The notes under the pieces: generated by a model
What the model was told of the DNA's origin: nothing
Database searches by the model: none
The model's input: only the letters and a program-made list of their open reading frames with translations
DNA from: SXOA01 sp051004015
Lineage (GTDB): Bacteria > Planctomycetota > Planctomycetia > Pirellulales > Pirellulaceae
DNA: 64,000 bases
NCBI GenBank assembly: GCA_051004015.1
Contig: JBPCKT010000087.1
Span: forward strand, 24,637-88,636
Direction of reading: 5' to 3'
Shown: positions 15,514-25,223 of the stretch, piece after piece
Numbering within the stretch: the first letter of the stretch is position 1
Layout of the letters: each line of letters opens with the position of its first letter
Translations under genes and position numbers: made by a program

Positions 15514-16785
15514 GTGCAAACACATCAAGGCCACATCGTCATATCGGGCGGCAAGCTGGTCGACGGCACCGGTCGCCAGCCGATTATCCAGGGGGCGGTC
15601 CACATCACCGATGGCCGCATCACCTACGCCGGTACCGCCGATCGTGCTCCAGCCGCTCCGCCGTCGGCAACCAGAATCGATGCTCGCGGCGGCACGATCA
15701 TGCCGGGCCTCGTGGAGGCTCACTTTCATCCGACGTACTTCAACGTGGCGGCCTTGGAAGACCTCGATATCAAGTATCCCGTGGAGTATGTCACGCTTCT
15801 CGCCGCCAGCAACGCCCGGCTGGCGCTAGAGTGCGGCTACACGGCGGCCCGCAGTGGCGGCAGCCTTTTCAATATTGACGTGTGGCTGAAGAAAGCGATT
15901 GAAGAGGGCATAACGCTTGGTCCTCGCCTCGCCGCGAGCGGGCGAGAGATTTGCGGCGTTGGCGGGCTCATGGATTGGAACCCCGACTTCCGCAAACTGG
16001 GCATGGAGGGGCTGGTGCTGCTCATCAACGGCCCGGACGAAGCCCGCGCGGCCGTTCGCAAGCTGGTGAAAGACGGCGTGGAGTGGGTGAAGACCTATCC
16101 CACTGGCGACGCCGCCGCCCCGGACACCAATGACCACCACACCCTCTGCATGACCTTCGAGGAGATGCACGCCGTCGTCGCCACCGCCCACAACCACGGC
16201 CTGAAAGTCACCGGCCACTGCCGGGCCAACGCCGGCATCAAAAACGCCCTCCGCGCCGGCTACGACACGCTGGAGCACGGCACGTTCATGGACGACGAAG
16301 CCCTGGAACTGCTCCTCGCGCGCAATGTGCCGGTCGTCCCCGCCTTACAGTTCGAATACGCCAGCATCGTCCACGGCCCCGAGTTCGGTATGGGGCAGCG
16401 GGTCATCGACGGGCACAAGGAAACCCTCGAAGGGGGAGCCGAGAGTGCCCGCCGCATCCTCCGCGCCGGCGGTCGGCTGGGGATGGGTGGCGACTATGGC
16501 TTCGCCTGGACGCCCCACGGAACTTATGCCAAGGAGCTGACGTTCTTCGTCAAACACGTTGGGCTGACGCCGCTAGAAGTCCTCTCCTGCGCCACCAAGA
16601 CGGGCGCGGAAATCATGGGGCGCGGCGATGAGTTTGGAACCCTCGAATCGGGCAAGCTGGCGGATCTTCTTGTCGTGGACGGGGATGTGCTGGCGAATAT
16701 CGAAATCCTGGAGGACCGCTCGCGGTTTTTGGCGGTGATGCAGGGAGGAATCGTCAAGGCAGGATTGCTATGCGGAAGCTTTTGA
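15514..16785 (+). CDS. Amidohydrolase-family metal-dependent hydrolase
   Basis: 423 aa starting at GTG. It has the classical composite barrel: an N-terminal beta-sandwich (GGKLVDGTGRQPIIQGAVHI), the metal motif GLVEAHFHP (HxH), then KTYPTG with the possible bridging lysine. The histidines GHCRANAG and LEHGTFMD follow, and the GGDYGF aspartate and the closing sandwich strand (GTLESGKLADLLVVDGD) complete the fold. These residues fit imidazolonepropionase/prolidase-like amidohydrolases that cleave C-N bonds of cyclic amides or dipeptides. The true substrate cannot be read from sequence. The stop codon overlaps the start of a 25-bp inverted repeat at 16784. Confidence 0.88.
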   Translation: MQTHQGHIVISGGKLVDGTGRQPIIQGAVHITDGRITYAGTADRAPAAPPSATRIDARGGTIMPGLVEAHFHPTYFNVAALEDLDIKYPVEYVTLLAASNARLALECGYTAARSGGSLFNIDVWLKKAIEEGITLGPRLAASGREICGVGGLMDWNPDFRKLGMEGLVLLINGPDEARAAVRKLVKDGVEWVKTYPTGDAAAPDTNDHHTLCMTFEEMHAVVATAHNHGLKVTGHCRANAGIKNALRAGYDTLEHGTFMDDEALELLLARNVPVVPALQFEYASIVHGPEFGMGQRVIDGHKETLEGGAESARRILRAGGRLGMGGDYGFAWTPHGTYAKELTFFVKHVGLTPLEVLSCATKTGAEIMGRGDEFGTLESGKLADLLVVDGDVLANIEILEDRSRFLAVMQGGIVKAGLLCGSF

Positions 16786-16868
16786 CAGAATAATGGGGGA
16801 CAGAATAACAAGAAAAGGACAAAGGCAAGTCTCTCCCTTGTTATTATTCTGTCCCCCATTATTCTGTC
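16784..16868. repeat. Long perfect inverted repeat of the GACAGAATAATG family
   Basis: Two 25-bp arms (16784-16808 and 16844-16868) are perfect reverse complements separated by 35 bases. Each arm is a double unit of GACAGAATAA with a G-run between. It separates two convergent genes, so it may serve as a bidirectional terminator, but the same units recur at other loci. Confidence 0.85.
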
Positions 16869-16887
16869 TCATCCATTCCGTCTTACC

Positions 16888-19800
16888 TCATTTCGCCAGC
16901 AAGAACTCCACCAAGTCCGCCATCTCCGCGGGGGTCACCTTTTGCTCAACCCCCTCGGGCATCAGAGACTTGCCGCTGCTGCTGATTTGCTCGATTTCGC
17001 GCCGGAGAATCGAGTCTTCTTTCGCTTCGCTCCGCCGGAGAGTCAGTCCTGCATCCGTTTCATTGGCGATGAGGCCGCTGAGAGTTCGGCCGTCGGTGAG
17101 CAGGATGCTGTACTCGACGAAGTCGGGAGAGACCTCACGGTTCGGGTCAAGGACGTGAATCAGGATTTCCTGTGGCGAACGGTGCCGGATGGTCACCAGA
17201 TTCGGCCCGACCACAAATCCCTCCTTGCCGAGCTGATGGCAGTTGAGGCATTCGCGGCGGTAGACAGTCGCTCCCATTGCGGCGTCTGCCGGCGTCTTTG
17301 TTTCCGCGAGCTTCGCCAGCGCCTGCCGGTACTTCTCCACGATCTCCTTCCGCGGGCTGTTGGCGGCGGGGCCGAGAACTTTTTCCGCTCGGGCCACAAG
17401 TGCCTTGTCGGCAGATCGCAAGATTTGCGCCCGATGCGGAATGGAGAGCTGAGCCGCGGGAACTCTCTCTTGCTCCAGCGCCTCCACGACGAGCGGCAAC
17501 CAGGCGGCACGCGATAGCAGAATTGTCATCGCCTCCTCCCGCACCGGCGGCGTCAGCTGCTTCCAGCGGCTGATTAGCTCGCTGGCCACTTCCTTTTCAT
17601 CGCGGCTGGCGAGGACTTTCAGAGCCGTTCGCTGCACTTCCCGCGACTCTTGCGGCGAAAGGGCGGCGAAGAGCGGAGTGCGGACCTGATCCCACGGGAA
17701 GTAGGGAAACAGCTCCATCGCCGGCACTCGCTCAATCGGGCCTTGCGATGTGTCGCCGGCAAGCGCTACAGCCTCCGCCATCAAATCAATCACTCGTGTC
17801 TTGGCTTTGGCATCTGCCGTTTTGAGCAGCGCCGCCAAAGTTTGTCCCCGCGACTTGGAACCGCGGGCGAGTCCGGAAAGAGCGGCGTATTGCAGATAGG
17901 TCGGCGCGTCTACCGGCAGGTCGCCGAGAGTCTTCAAAAGCGATTCGATCTGTGTTTTCTCGCCCCGAGCACCGACGGTGAAGGCGAGCTCGCGCACAAA
18001 CTCGATGCCGCCGGCAGTGTCGTCGAATCTCCCTTTCTTGAGAAGCTCCGATAACATCGCGGGAGCAACGTCAATGGCGGAACTTAGAATCGCAGCTCGT
18101 ATCCAGGGGTCGCCTGAATCCTTCGCGGCAATGCTCGTCAAACTCTCTCCGTCATTGTCGGTACGACTGCCAAAGGAAAGCGATTTCTGAAAACGAATCA
18201 ACTTCGACTGGCGTTCACTGAAGGCGGCATTAACTTCGTCAATGAGAGACGGTTTCCTTTCTCGCAATCGAGGCACTTCATCGAGTCGAATCGCATTACA
18301 GGCCACGTCCTCGTGAGAATCTGCGAGTGCAGTTTGTACTTGGTCGCCGGTTAGCAATCCCAGTCCCTCCAGCGACCACAGCGCATGCAGCCTCGCCTGC
18401 GGCCATTTGCTTTCCTTCAGCAGCTTCCTCAGCGGCTCTGCGGCTGCTTTGTCCTGCCGCTCATAGATCAAACGATGAGCCGACTCGCGCCACCAGCTAT
18501 GTGGGCTTTCGAGCAGGGCGACCAGTTCTTCCGTGGTGGCCTTGCTCAGCTTCGGAAACTTCGGCATGGACTTCGACAATTCAAATGCCGGCGGGGTAAG
18601 GCGGTAGATACGGCCCCGGTCGTTGCCGCTAGAGAGGTCGAGCTTGGCCTTAATGTCGTCGGGAATGCTCCAGGGGTGCTCGATGGTCTCGCGGTACATG
18701 TCCAGCACGTGCAGACAGCCGTCGGGGGCGTTGACGAAGTTGACCGGGCGGAACCAGTTGTCGGTGGAACGGACGAATTCTGTGTCGGGATCGGCTCGGC
18801 GAGATTTGAACGTAACGCCGTCGCGCGTGAGAATTTGCCGATGGACCAGGTTGCCCGCCACTTCGCCGATGAAGACGTTGTCCCGAAAGGCGTCGCCGTA
18901 GGCCCCGCCGCGGTAGACCGTCGTTCCGCTGCTGCTGGTCCAGAAGCCGGCGCCGATCAGCTCGCTACGAGGAAAGTTGACCCGGTCGAGCGACCATCGT
19001 TGGGCCCGGTAGGTCCGCCACGCCTCCGGCTCGCTGATGCGATAGACCCGAAGCTGATCGCCGAATTCCGCCACGTCATTCACCGTCCGGGGCACGACGA
19101 GGTGCGGGTTGCGGGCCAGATAGTGCGCGGGCAAGACGACGTGCTGCACCGGGTTGCGAATGTTGCAGAGGAACCGGTTTCCCCAGTCGTCGAAGCAGTT
19201 GCCATAGCGTTCGCCGCCGCTCGTCGCTTCGAGCTTTTCGGTGACGGGGTCGAAGCGAAAGTCCCGCCGGGCGAGCGACACAGCCGCATCCTTGGCATGC
19301 TCCTCGCCCGCTTGTCGCACGCTACCGCCGTTCCCGGCCGCCGAGCCATAGATGCGGTGGTCCAGCCCCCACTTCATGTTGTTCATGATCGCCTGCACGT
19401 TATAGCGGCTGAAGCCGGTGAAGACTTTGCGGCGCTCATCTGCCTTGCCGTCGCCGGTCGTATCCTTGAAGTACCAGATGTCCGGCGCGGCGGCGACGAA
19501 CACGCCTCCTTTCCAGCAGCAGACGCTCGTCGGCCAGGCAAGCTGGTCGGCAAACACGGTGCTGCGGTCCATCCTCCCGTCCCCGTCATCATCCAACAGC
19601 AGCCGTACCTGGCCGAGAAAGACCTTGGGTTCGGCATTCTTCTCCTCGGGGAACGGATAGTCCCGCATCTCCACCACGTAGCCCCGCCCATCCTCGTCAT
19701 ACGCCATATCCACCGGGTCCATCACCTGCGGCTCCGCGGCCACCAGTTGCATGGAGAAGCCGTGCTGACACTCAAAGGACTTAATCGCTTCCGCTGGCTC

Positions 19801-19923
19801 CTGCGGCGGCACGCGAGAAAACTTGTCCGGGAGCGGAATGCTAGGCTCGTCGGCCTGAGTCAATGAAGCGAGCACCAGAATTAGCAAGAAAGCGGCGAGT
19901 TGTGGCCTGGCATTTGCATACAT
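16888..19923 (-). CDS. PVC-type membrane-bound dehydrogenase with HEAT-like repeats and haem-c domain
   Basis: 1011 aa. I start at MYANARPQLAAFLLILVLAS, a signal peptide preceded by AGGAGG 8 bases upstream; longer in-frame extensions lack a ribosome site. Domains: N-terminal propeller of the PVC 'membrane-bound dehydrogenase' type (~40-480; DMAYDEDGRGYVVEM, then DDDGDGRMDR calcium-like loops), a long helical HEAT-like middle (~490-880), and a C-terminal cytochrome c with CLNCHQLG at ~895. The gene class is expanded in planctomycetes; substrates are mostly unknown. Convergent with the amidohydrolase across an inverted repeat and divergent from the small gene at 19998. Confidence 0.9.
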   Translation of the reverse strand: MYANARPQLAAFLLILVLASLTQADEPSIPLPDKFSRVPPQEPAEAIKSFECQHGFSMQLVAAEPQVMDPVDMAYDEDGRGYVVEMRDYPFPEEKNAEPKVFLGQVRLLLDDDGDGRMDRSTVFADQLAWPTSVCCWKGGVFVAAAPDIWYFKDTTGDGKADERRKVFTGFSRYNVQAIMNNMKWGLDHRIYGSAAGNGGSVRQAGEEHAKDAAVSLARRDFRFDPVTEKLEATSGGERYGNCFDDWGNRFLCNIRNPVQHVVLPAHYLARNPHLVVPRTVNDVAEFGDQLRVYRISEPEAWRTYRAQRWSLDRVNFPRSELIGAGFWTSSSGTTVYRGGAYGDAFRDNVFIGEVAGNLVHRQILTRDGVTFKSRRADPDTEFVRSTDNWFRPVNFVNAPDGCLHVLDMYRETIEHPWSIPDDIKAKLDLSSGNDRGRIYRLTPPAFELSKSMPKFPKLSKATTEELVALLESPHSWWRESAHRLIYERQDKAAAEPLRKLLKESKWPQARLHALWSLEGLGLLTGDQVQTALADSHEDVACNAIRLDEVPRLRERKPSLIDEVNAAFSERQSKLIRFQKSLSFGSRTDNDGESLTSIAAKDSGDPWIRAAILSSAIDVAPAMLSELLKKGRFDDTAGGIEFVRELAFTVGARGEKTQIESLLKTLGDLPVDAPTYLQYAALSGLARGSKSRGQTLAALLKTADAKAKTRVIDLMAEAVALAGDTSQGPIERVPAMELFPYFPWDQVRTPLFAALSPQESREVQRTALKVLASRDEKEVASELISRWKQLTPPVREEAMTILLSRAAWLPLVVEALEQERVPAAQLSIPHRAQILRSADKALVARAEKVLGPAANSPRKEIVEKYRQALAKLAETKTPADAAMGATVYRRECLNCHQLGKEGFVVGPNLVTIRHRSPQEILIHVLDPNREVSPDFVEYSILLTDGRTLSGLIANETDAGLTLRRSEAKEDSILRREIEQISSSGKSLMPEGVEQKVTPAEMADLVEFLLAK

Positions 19924-19997
19924 GTCAAAAACCTCCTGATGAGCATTGTCGATAGCACTATGACCCGTTGCAACCCAAGGAGGCAAAGGAGGTCGCC

Positions 19998-20207
19998 ATG
20001 GAACGCCAGCAACGAGAACGCGAATTGCGGGCAATGATGCGGTCCGAAGGGGGCGAGGTCAAGATCGTGGATCTTTACAAGGACACTATCGGCATGGCCC
20101 CTGGCGCTCCTCCGCAGTCCGGCCGGCTGCTCGAGCCGATGATTCAGGCAATTCTCGAGAAAGAGTGTCCGCTGGCTCCAACAGGCAGCACAACGCCCGG
20201 GCCTTAG
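19998..20207 (+). CDS. Small hypothetical protein, 69 aa
   Basis: Started at MERQQRERELRAMMR, with AAGGAGGT placed 6 bases upstream. The N-terminus is a charged helix (RQQRERELRAMMRSEGGEVK) and the C-terminus (KECPLAPTGSTTPG) is Pro/Thr-rich with one Cys. The gene lies between the divergent dehydrogenase and the Kelch-like gene. No family recognised. Confidence 0.5.
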   Translation: MERQQRERELRAMMRSEGGEVKIVDLYKDTIGMAPGAPPQSGRLLEPMIQAILEKECPLAPTGSTTPGP

Positions 20208-20231
20208 CAGGATGGCGGCAGAAGAGGAATG

Positions 20232-20307
20232 ACAGAATAATGACAGCAGAATAATCAGAAGGAAGCCTTGGTGGCTGCCATTATTCTGTCTTCTTCATTC
20301 TGCTCAT
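20232..20307. repeat. Imperfect inverted repeat of the GACAGAATAATG family
   Basis: A left arm at 20232-20257 (gacagaataatgacagcag...) and a right arm at 20280-20307 (attattctgtcttc...) are imperfect reverse complements with a 23-base loop. It ends three bases before the chosen ATG of the next gene, so the frame upstream of that ATG is repeat-derived. Confidence 0.75.
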
Positions 20308-20309
20308 CC

Positions 20310-21347
20310 ATGTTCTTCACCCGAACGATTCTCGCCACGACACTGACGGTTCTTTGCATTCACGCGCTTCAAGCCGACGAGCCCCAGTACGAATGGCAGC
20401 AGATTACCGCCAAAGCCACCTTCGCCCCGCGGGATGGGGCGGGGGCACTCACCTATCAGGGCAAGATGTGGTTTCTCGGCGGCTGGAATCCGGGGGACAA
20501 AAAGAACTTCCCGAGAATTTGCAACAACGAGGTTTGGAATAGCGAAGACGGCAAGGATTGGACTCTCCTCAAGCCCAATACATTCCTCGACCGCACATTC
20601 GACAAGACCAAGGACTGGGAAGGCCGCCACACCGCCGGCTACGTGGTCTACAAGGACAAGATGTGGATTGTCGGTGGCGACGCCAACCAGGGGACGTATC
20701 AGAACGACGTTTGGAACTCCACGGACGGAAAGACATGGAACTTCGTCAACAAAGACAAGCCGGTGCCGTGGGGTCCGCGGGTGCTGCACTACACGGTCGC
20801 CTTCGCCGACAAAATCTGGGTCATCGGCGGCCAGACGATTCCCCCTATCGGAGCCGCCGAGGAAGTCTTCTATCGCGATATTTGGACCACCACGGACGGC
20901 ATCAACTGGGAGCAGGTTGAACCGGGCGAACCCTTCTGGCCGCAGCGGGGAATGATCGGGGGCAGCGCGGTGAAGGACGGCCGCATCTGGATTCTCGGCG
21001 GCGGCACCTATGACACCCCGAAGATTCCGCAGCGGAAGTATTTCAACGACGTCTGGAGCAGCGACGACGGCATCCACTGGAAGGAGCACACCAAAGCCGC
21101 ACCGTGGGCGGCTCGCCAGTATCATGATGTTGCCGTCTGGGACGGGCGGCTATGGGTGATGGAAGGCTATGCCCGCGCTAATCGGAACGACGTTTGGCAC
21201 TCCGCCGACGGCGAGCACTGGACAGAAGTTCCAAAAACTCCCTGGGCAGCCCGCCATGCCGCCAGTCTTTACGTCCACGACGACGCGCTCTGGATGGTCG
21301 CGGGCAACAACATGCAGAGCGACGTCTGGAAGCTCAAGAGGAAGTAG
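20310..21347 (+). CDS. Secreted Kelch-like beta-propeller protein
   Basis: 345 aa. Begins with a signal peptide (MFFTRTILATTLTVLCIHAL); I use the ATG at 20310 because the frame before it is inside the palindromic repeat. The mature chain has five to six repeats of a W-x-[ST]-x-DG-x2-W pattern (VWNSEDGKDW, VWNSTDGKTW, IWTTTDGINW, VWSSDDGIHW, VWHSADGEHW), each with a Gly-Gly turn before it (WFLGGWN, WIVGGDA, WVIGGQT). This is a galactose-oxidase/Kelch-type propeller without an obvious active site. It is followed 5 bp later by the FAD gene. Confidence 0.82.
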   Translation: MFFTRTILATTLTVLCIHALQADEPQYEWQQITAKATFAPRDGAGALTYQGKMWFLGGWNPGDKKNFPRICNNEVWNSEDGKDWTLLKPNTFLDRTFDKTKDWEGRHTAGYVVYKDKMWIVGGDANQGTYQNDVWNSTDGKTWNFVNKDKPVPWGPRVLHYTVAFADKIWVIGGQTIPPIGAAEEVFYRDIWTTTDGINWEQVEPGEPFWPQRGMIGGSAVKDGRIWILGGGTYDTPKIPQRKYFNDVWSSDDGIHWKEHTKAAPWAARQYHDVAVWDGRLWVMEGYARANRNDVWHSADGEHWTEVPKTPWAARHAASLYVHDDALWMVAGNNMQSDVWKLKRK

Positions 21348-21352
21348 CCGCT

Positions 21353-22777
21353 ATGGATGCCAGCGGCTACGACGCCATCATTGTCGGCTCGGGGCCCAAC
21401 GGCCTGGCCGCGGCCATCACCCTCGCACGGGAAGGACTCAAGGTTCTCGTGTTGGAAGCCAAACAGCAGCCGGGGGGCGGAGCACGGTCCAGCGAGTTGA
21501 CGCTCCCCGGCTTTGTGCATGATGTCTGCTCGGCCATTCATCCGATGGGGCTGGCCTCGCCGTTTTTCCAGTCGGTTCCGCTCGAGGAGCACGGATTGGA
21601 GTGGATTCATCCGCCGGCTCCGCTGGCTCATCCGCTGGATGACGGAACGGCAGTGATTCTGGAGCGGTCCGTCGATGACACCGCGGATAAGCTCGGTGAA
21701 GACGCTGCCGCCTATCGCCGGCTCTTTCAGCCGCTTGTGGACGGCGCTGACAGGCTTTACGCCGATTTGCTCGGCCCATTCCGCATTCCCCGTAGCCCGC
21801 TGCTGGGACTGCGTTTCGGCTGGTCCGCTCTCCGTTCCGCCAGTGCGCTGGCGAAGAGCTGCTTTCGCACGGAGAAGGCCCGCGCCCTTTTCGCTGGCAT
21901 CGCTGGACATAGCGTCTTGCCGCTGGATCAAGCCCCCAGCGCCGCCGTCGGACTAATGCTTGGAATCGCCGGCCACAGCGTCGGCTGGCCACTGCCGAAG
22001 GGGGGCTCGCAGAAAATCACGGATGTGCTCATTTCCTACTTGAAAACCCTCCGCGGCGAAGTGCTGACCGGCGAGCGGGTCAAAAACATCGACGAACTTC
22101 CACCCACCAAGGCCATCCTGCTCGACCTCACTCCCAAACAAGTCCTCGAGTTGGCCGGCCATCGCCTTCCCGCAGGTTACAAACGGCAGCTTGCGCGCTA
22201 TCGCTATGGAGCAGGGGTTTTCAAGCTCGACTGGGCCCTCAGCCAGCCGATTCCCTGGAAGGCGAAGGACTGCGCCCGCGCAGCCACCATTCACCTCGGC
22301 GGCACGCTAGAGGAAATTGTCGTCTCCGAACGGGCCCCATCGCGCGGCGAAATCTGCCAGCTCCCTTACGTCCTCGTCGCCCAGCAGAGCCTCTTCGACT
22401 CCACGCGCGCCCCCGAAGGCAAACACACCGGCTGGGCATATTGCCATGTGCCGCACGGCTCCCAGGTGGACATGACGGAGATCATCGAGAACCAGATGGA
22501 GCGATTCGCCCCCGGTTTTCGGGACTGCATACTCGCGCGCCACGCGATGTCCCCGGCCCATTTCCAGGAGCACAACGCCAACTACATCGGCGGCGACATC
22601 GGCGGCGGCATCCAGGACTTCCGGCAACTCTTCACGCGGCCGGCGATGCGCCTTTCACCGTACACCACGCCGCTCAAGCAGCTCTACATCTGCTCCAGTT
22701 CGACTCCCCCCGGTGGCGGCGTTCACGGGATGTGCGGCTATCACGCGGCCAAAGCCGCACTGCGGCGGAGCTACTGA
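21353..22777 (+). CDS. CrtI/phytoene-dehydrogenase-like FAD oxidoreductase
   Basis: 474 aa, started at MDASGYDAIIVGSGPNGLAA, the ADP-binding Rossmann motif GxGxxG within ten residues of the start. The typical C-terminal motif of the family (PGGGVHGMCGYHAAKAAL) is present. Middle sections carry the substrate cap region (AGIAGHSVLPLDQAPSAAVG). The family includes phytoene desaturases and carotenoid/retinol-type FAD oxidoreductases; the substrate is not decided by sequence. The ATG lies 5 bp after the preceding stop, so an operon with the Kelch-like gene is likely. Confidence 0.88.
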   Translation: MDASGYDAIIVGSGPNGLAAAITLAREGLKVLVLEAKQQPGGGARSSELTLPGFVHDVCSAIHPMGLASPFFQSVPLEEHGLEWIHPPAPLAHPLDDGTAVILERSVDDTADKLGEDAAAYRRLFQPLVDGADRLYADLLGPFRIPRSPLLGLRFGWSALRSASALAKSCFRTEKARALFAGIAGHSVLPLDQAPSAAVGLMLGIAGHSVGWPLPKGGSQKITDVLISYLKTLRGEVLTGERVKNIDELPPTKAILLDLTPKQVLELAGHRLPAGYKRQLARYRYGAGVFKLDWALSQPIPWKAKDCARAATIHLGGTLEEIVVSERAPSRGEICQLPYVLVAQQSLFDSTRAPEGKHTGWAYCHVPHGSQVDMTEIIENQMERFAPGFRDCILARHAMSPAHFQEHNANYIGGDIGGGIQDFRQLFTRPAMRLSPYTTPLKQLYICSSSTPPGGGVHGMCGYHAAKAALRRSY

Positions 22778-22797
22778 AAGGAGTAGGACGGGAAACG

Positions 22798-22830
22798 CCA
22801 CGTCCACGCAAAGCCGTGGGCGTGCCACCC
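22798..22830 (+). repeat. GGGCGTGGCACCC-family palindromic repeat, copy 1
   Basis: CCACGTCCACGCAAAGCCGT and the following GGGCGTGCCACCC form a near-palindrome. Related copies are at 41970-42002 and 53535-53566, and a half copy at 54850-54866. It lies just upstream of the lipoprotein gene. Confidence 0.7.
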
Positions 22831-22851
22831 AGATTCATTTAGAATGGACTC

Positions 22852-24417
22852 ATGCGAAACTTGACCTTCTCGCGCAGCAAATCGTCCCGGTGGACGCCGT
22901 GGTTTGTCATGGGCATCATGCTCGCCGTCGTGGGTTGCGGCACAAGCGCGGCCCCCACTGCGCTACCAGCCAAAACACCGGCCGCAGCGAAGGTTCCGAC
23001 GGGCGAGAAACCCCAGATAACACCGTCCTTAAACCCCACGAAACCCTCGGCACCACTTCCCAAGCCAGGGGAACAGCCCGTTGCCGCCCCGGCTGTCGCG
23101 GAACCGTCTTCCCCTCCCGCAGTGCCGCGGACTGAAGGGACGCTGAAAGATCTCGTCCAACAAGCGAATGCCGCCGAATTCCGGCTGCCGGAAATTGATG
23201 AGGCCAGGGTGGCGGCGGCGGGGATTCGCAAGCTCAGCGGCAAGCACATTACGATCTATACGGACCTGGCCGCCGATCCCGCGGTCGATGAATTGCCCAA
23301 AGTGTTTGATCTGGCACTGCCGCAATGGACCGGGTACTTCGAGCTTGACGATAAAGTAGCCGCCGACTGGAAGGTCAACGGCTATCTGATGAAGGACAAG
23401 GAGCGATTCGCCGGCGTCGGCCTTTTGCCCGACAATCTGCCCCCATTTTTGCACGGCTATCAGCGGGGAAGCGAGTTCTGGTGGTACGACCAGCCGGGGA
23501 CCTTCTACCGCCGCGAGTTGATGCTCCACGAAGGGACGCACGCCTTCATGATGCGTTTCCTCGGGGGAATGGGTCCGCCGTGGTATGCGGAAGGGATGGC
23601 GGAATATCTCGGCACGCACAAGTGGGAAGGGGGGGAGCTGACGCTCGCCTACAATCCGCGGACGAAAGAGGAAGCTCCCTACTGGGGTCGCGTCAAAGTC
23701 ATCAAGGACGAATACGCCAAGAGCCGCGGCATGTTGCTCCCGGAGATCATGCGCTACGACGCCCACGCCCATCTCAAGACCGAGCCCTACGGCTGGTGCT
23801 GGGGAGCGGCACTGTTTCTTGACAACCATCCGCTGACGAAAGACGTTTTCCGCAAGCTGCCGAAAAAAGCGGGGGACCGCTCGGTTGACTTCTCTCGCGA
23901 TTTCCTCAAAGAGCTGGAAGCGGATTGGCCCGCCATTCACGAAGACTGGCAACTGTTCATTGTGAATGCCGACTATGGCTACGACGTGGAGCGCGGGGCG
24001 GTGCTGCGGAAGGAAGAAGTGTCCGCGGTCCCAGCCGGCGGCGCTACCGTCACCGTTACCAGCGACTGCGGCTGGCAATCGAGCGGCTGCGCGGTCGAGG
24101 CGGGCAAGACCTATAAGATCACCGCCAGCGGCCGCTTCCAGGTCGCCAAAACTCCGCAGCCCTGGCCCTGCGAGCCCGGCGGCATCACCATCCACTATCA
24201 TCGCGGCAAGCCTCTGGGAATGCTGCTGGCGGCCATCGGCGACACCAAGAACGAAGCGGACACAGTTACGCCCCTGGCCCACCCTGTTGCCGTTGGCACG
24301 CTCGCGGAAATCACTCCCGCTTTTGCCGGCACGCTCTACCTCTCCATCAACGAAGCGGCGGGTGGCTTGGCGGATAACGAGGGAACATTGACGGTGACGA
24401 TTGTCTTGCAGAAGTAG
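22852..24417 (+). CDS. Lipoprotein with gluzincin-like metallopeptidase domain
   Basis: 521 aa. Signal peptide with lipobox ending at C29 (LAVVGCG), then a disordered Pro/Ala-rich linker. A DUF1570-like zinc metallopeptidase region follows: LMLHEGTHAFMM provides an HExxH-type motif, and GMAEYLGTH supplies the downstream glutamate. The C-terminal ~120 residues (from GATVTVTSDCGWQS) are a beta-sandwich that resembles carbohydrate-binding lectin folds. A role as a cell-envelope protease acting on bound peptides or polymers is plausible. Confidence 0.72.
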   Translation: MRNLTFSRSKSSRWTPWFVMGIMLAVVGCGTSAAPTALPAKTPAAAKVPTGEKPQITPSLNPTKPSAPLPKPGEQPVAAPAVAEPSSPPAVPRTEGTLKDLVQQANAAEFRLPEIDEARVAAAGIRKLSGKHITIYTDLAADPAVDELPKVFDLALPQWTGYFELDDKVAADWKVNGYLMKDKERFAGVGLLPDNLPPFLHGYQRGSEFWWYDQPGTFYRRELMLHEGTHAFMMRFLGGMGPPWYAEGMAEYLGTHKWEGGELTLAYNPRTKEEAPYWGRVKVIKDEYAKSRGMLLPEIMRYDAHAHLKTEPYGWCWGAALFLDNHPLTKDVFRKLPKKAGDRSVDFSRDFLKELEADWPAIHEDWQLFIVNADYGYDVERGAVLRKEEVSAVPAGGATVTVTSDCGWQSSGCAVEAGKTYKITASGRFQVAKTPQPWPCEPGGITIHYHRGKPLGMLLAAIGDTKNEADTVTPLAHPVAVGTLAEITPAFAGTLYLSINEAAGGLADNEGTLTVTIVLQK

Positions 24418-24427
24418 CGATCACGAC

Positions 24428-25210
24428 CTACATCCACCTCGGCTCCCGCTTTTCCAGAAACGCCGCCAGCCCCTCCACGGCGGCTTCGGTCGTCCGGGCC
24501 GTCGCACTCGCCGCGGCCCCCGCGGAAAGCTGCGTCCCCACATGCTCGCCAATTGTCTCGTTCAGCATTCGCTTCGTAAGCTGGATTGCTTCCGGGGCGC
24601 ACTTGGCAATTTCCCCAGCCAGTTCCTGCCCGCGAGCCCAGAGGACATCTCCTTTGACAATCTCGTGAACCAGGCCAATCCGCCGTCCTTCTTCGGCGTC
24701 GATGGACCGCGCCGTCAACAGCAAATTGGAAGCGTGTGACGAGCCGATGCGAAACACCAGCAGCGGTGAAACGATTCCCGCCACGATTCCCCGCCGCGGC
24801 TCGGGGAGGGCAAACTGGGCTACCGGCGCCGCCAGCACAAGATCCGAGGCGCAGAGCAGCCCCATTCCCCCCGCCATCGCCGGACCATTGACGGCGGCGA
24901 TGATCGGCTTGGGGAAGAGCCTCATTTTGTCGATTACGTCGCGAAAGAGGTTCGCATCTTCGTACCATTGTTCCCACGCCTCGCGCTCCGGCAGCTTCGC
25001 AGTTTCCTGCATCTCGGCCAGGTCCATCCCGGCGCAAAATGCGGTTCCCGCGCCGGTCAGGATGACGGCCCGCACTTTCCGCTCCTGGTGCAAGTCATCG
25101 AGAGCCTGGATCAGGTCCGTCAGCATCTGCCGCGTCAGCGCGTTCCGCTTGTCGGGCCGGCTGAGGATGATGGTGGCCGAGGGGAGGTTTTTTTTGATCA
25201 CAATGGACAT
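24428..25210 (-). CDS. Enoyl-CoA hydratase/isomerase (crotonase) family protein
   Basis: 260 aa. The oxyanion-hole segments (RAVILTGAGTAFCAGMDL and AAVNGPAMAGGMGL) and the catalytic-Glu segment ALPEPRRG (E137) are visible. It is the last gene of a leftward cluster with two AtuA-type proteins, 13 bp after the small AtuA-like gene, which suggests an acyl-CoA degradation pathway (leucine, isovalerate or acyclic terpenoid type). In Pseudomonas atu clusters a crotonase is also present; the exact reaction here is not decided. Confidence 0.88.
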   Translation of the reverse strand: MSIVIKKNLPSATIILSRPDKRNALTRQMLTDLIQALDDLHQERKVRAVILTGAGTAFCAGMDLAEMQETAKLPEREAWEQWYEDANLFRDVIDKMRLFPKPIIAAVNGPAMAGGMGLLCASDLVLAAPVAQFALPEPRRGIVAGIVSPLLVFRIGSSHASNLLLTARSIDAEEGRRIGLVHEIVKGDVLWARGQELAGEIAKCAPEAIQLTKRMLNETIGEHVGTQLSAGAAASATARTTEAAVEGLAAFLEKREPRWM

Positions 25211-25223
25211 GTTCTCTCTCCGT

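Noticed and set aside
18385..19866. A 493-aa rightward open frame
   Set aside because: Antisense to the haem-c dehydrogenase, which has clear repeats and a CxxCH site.
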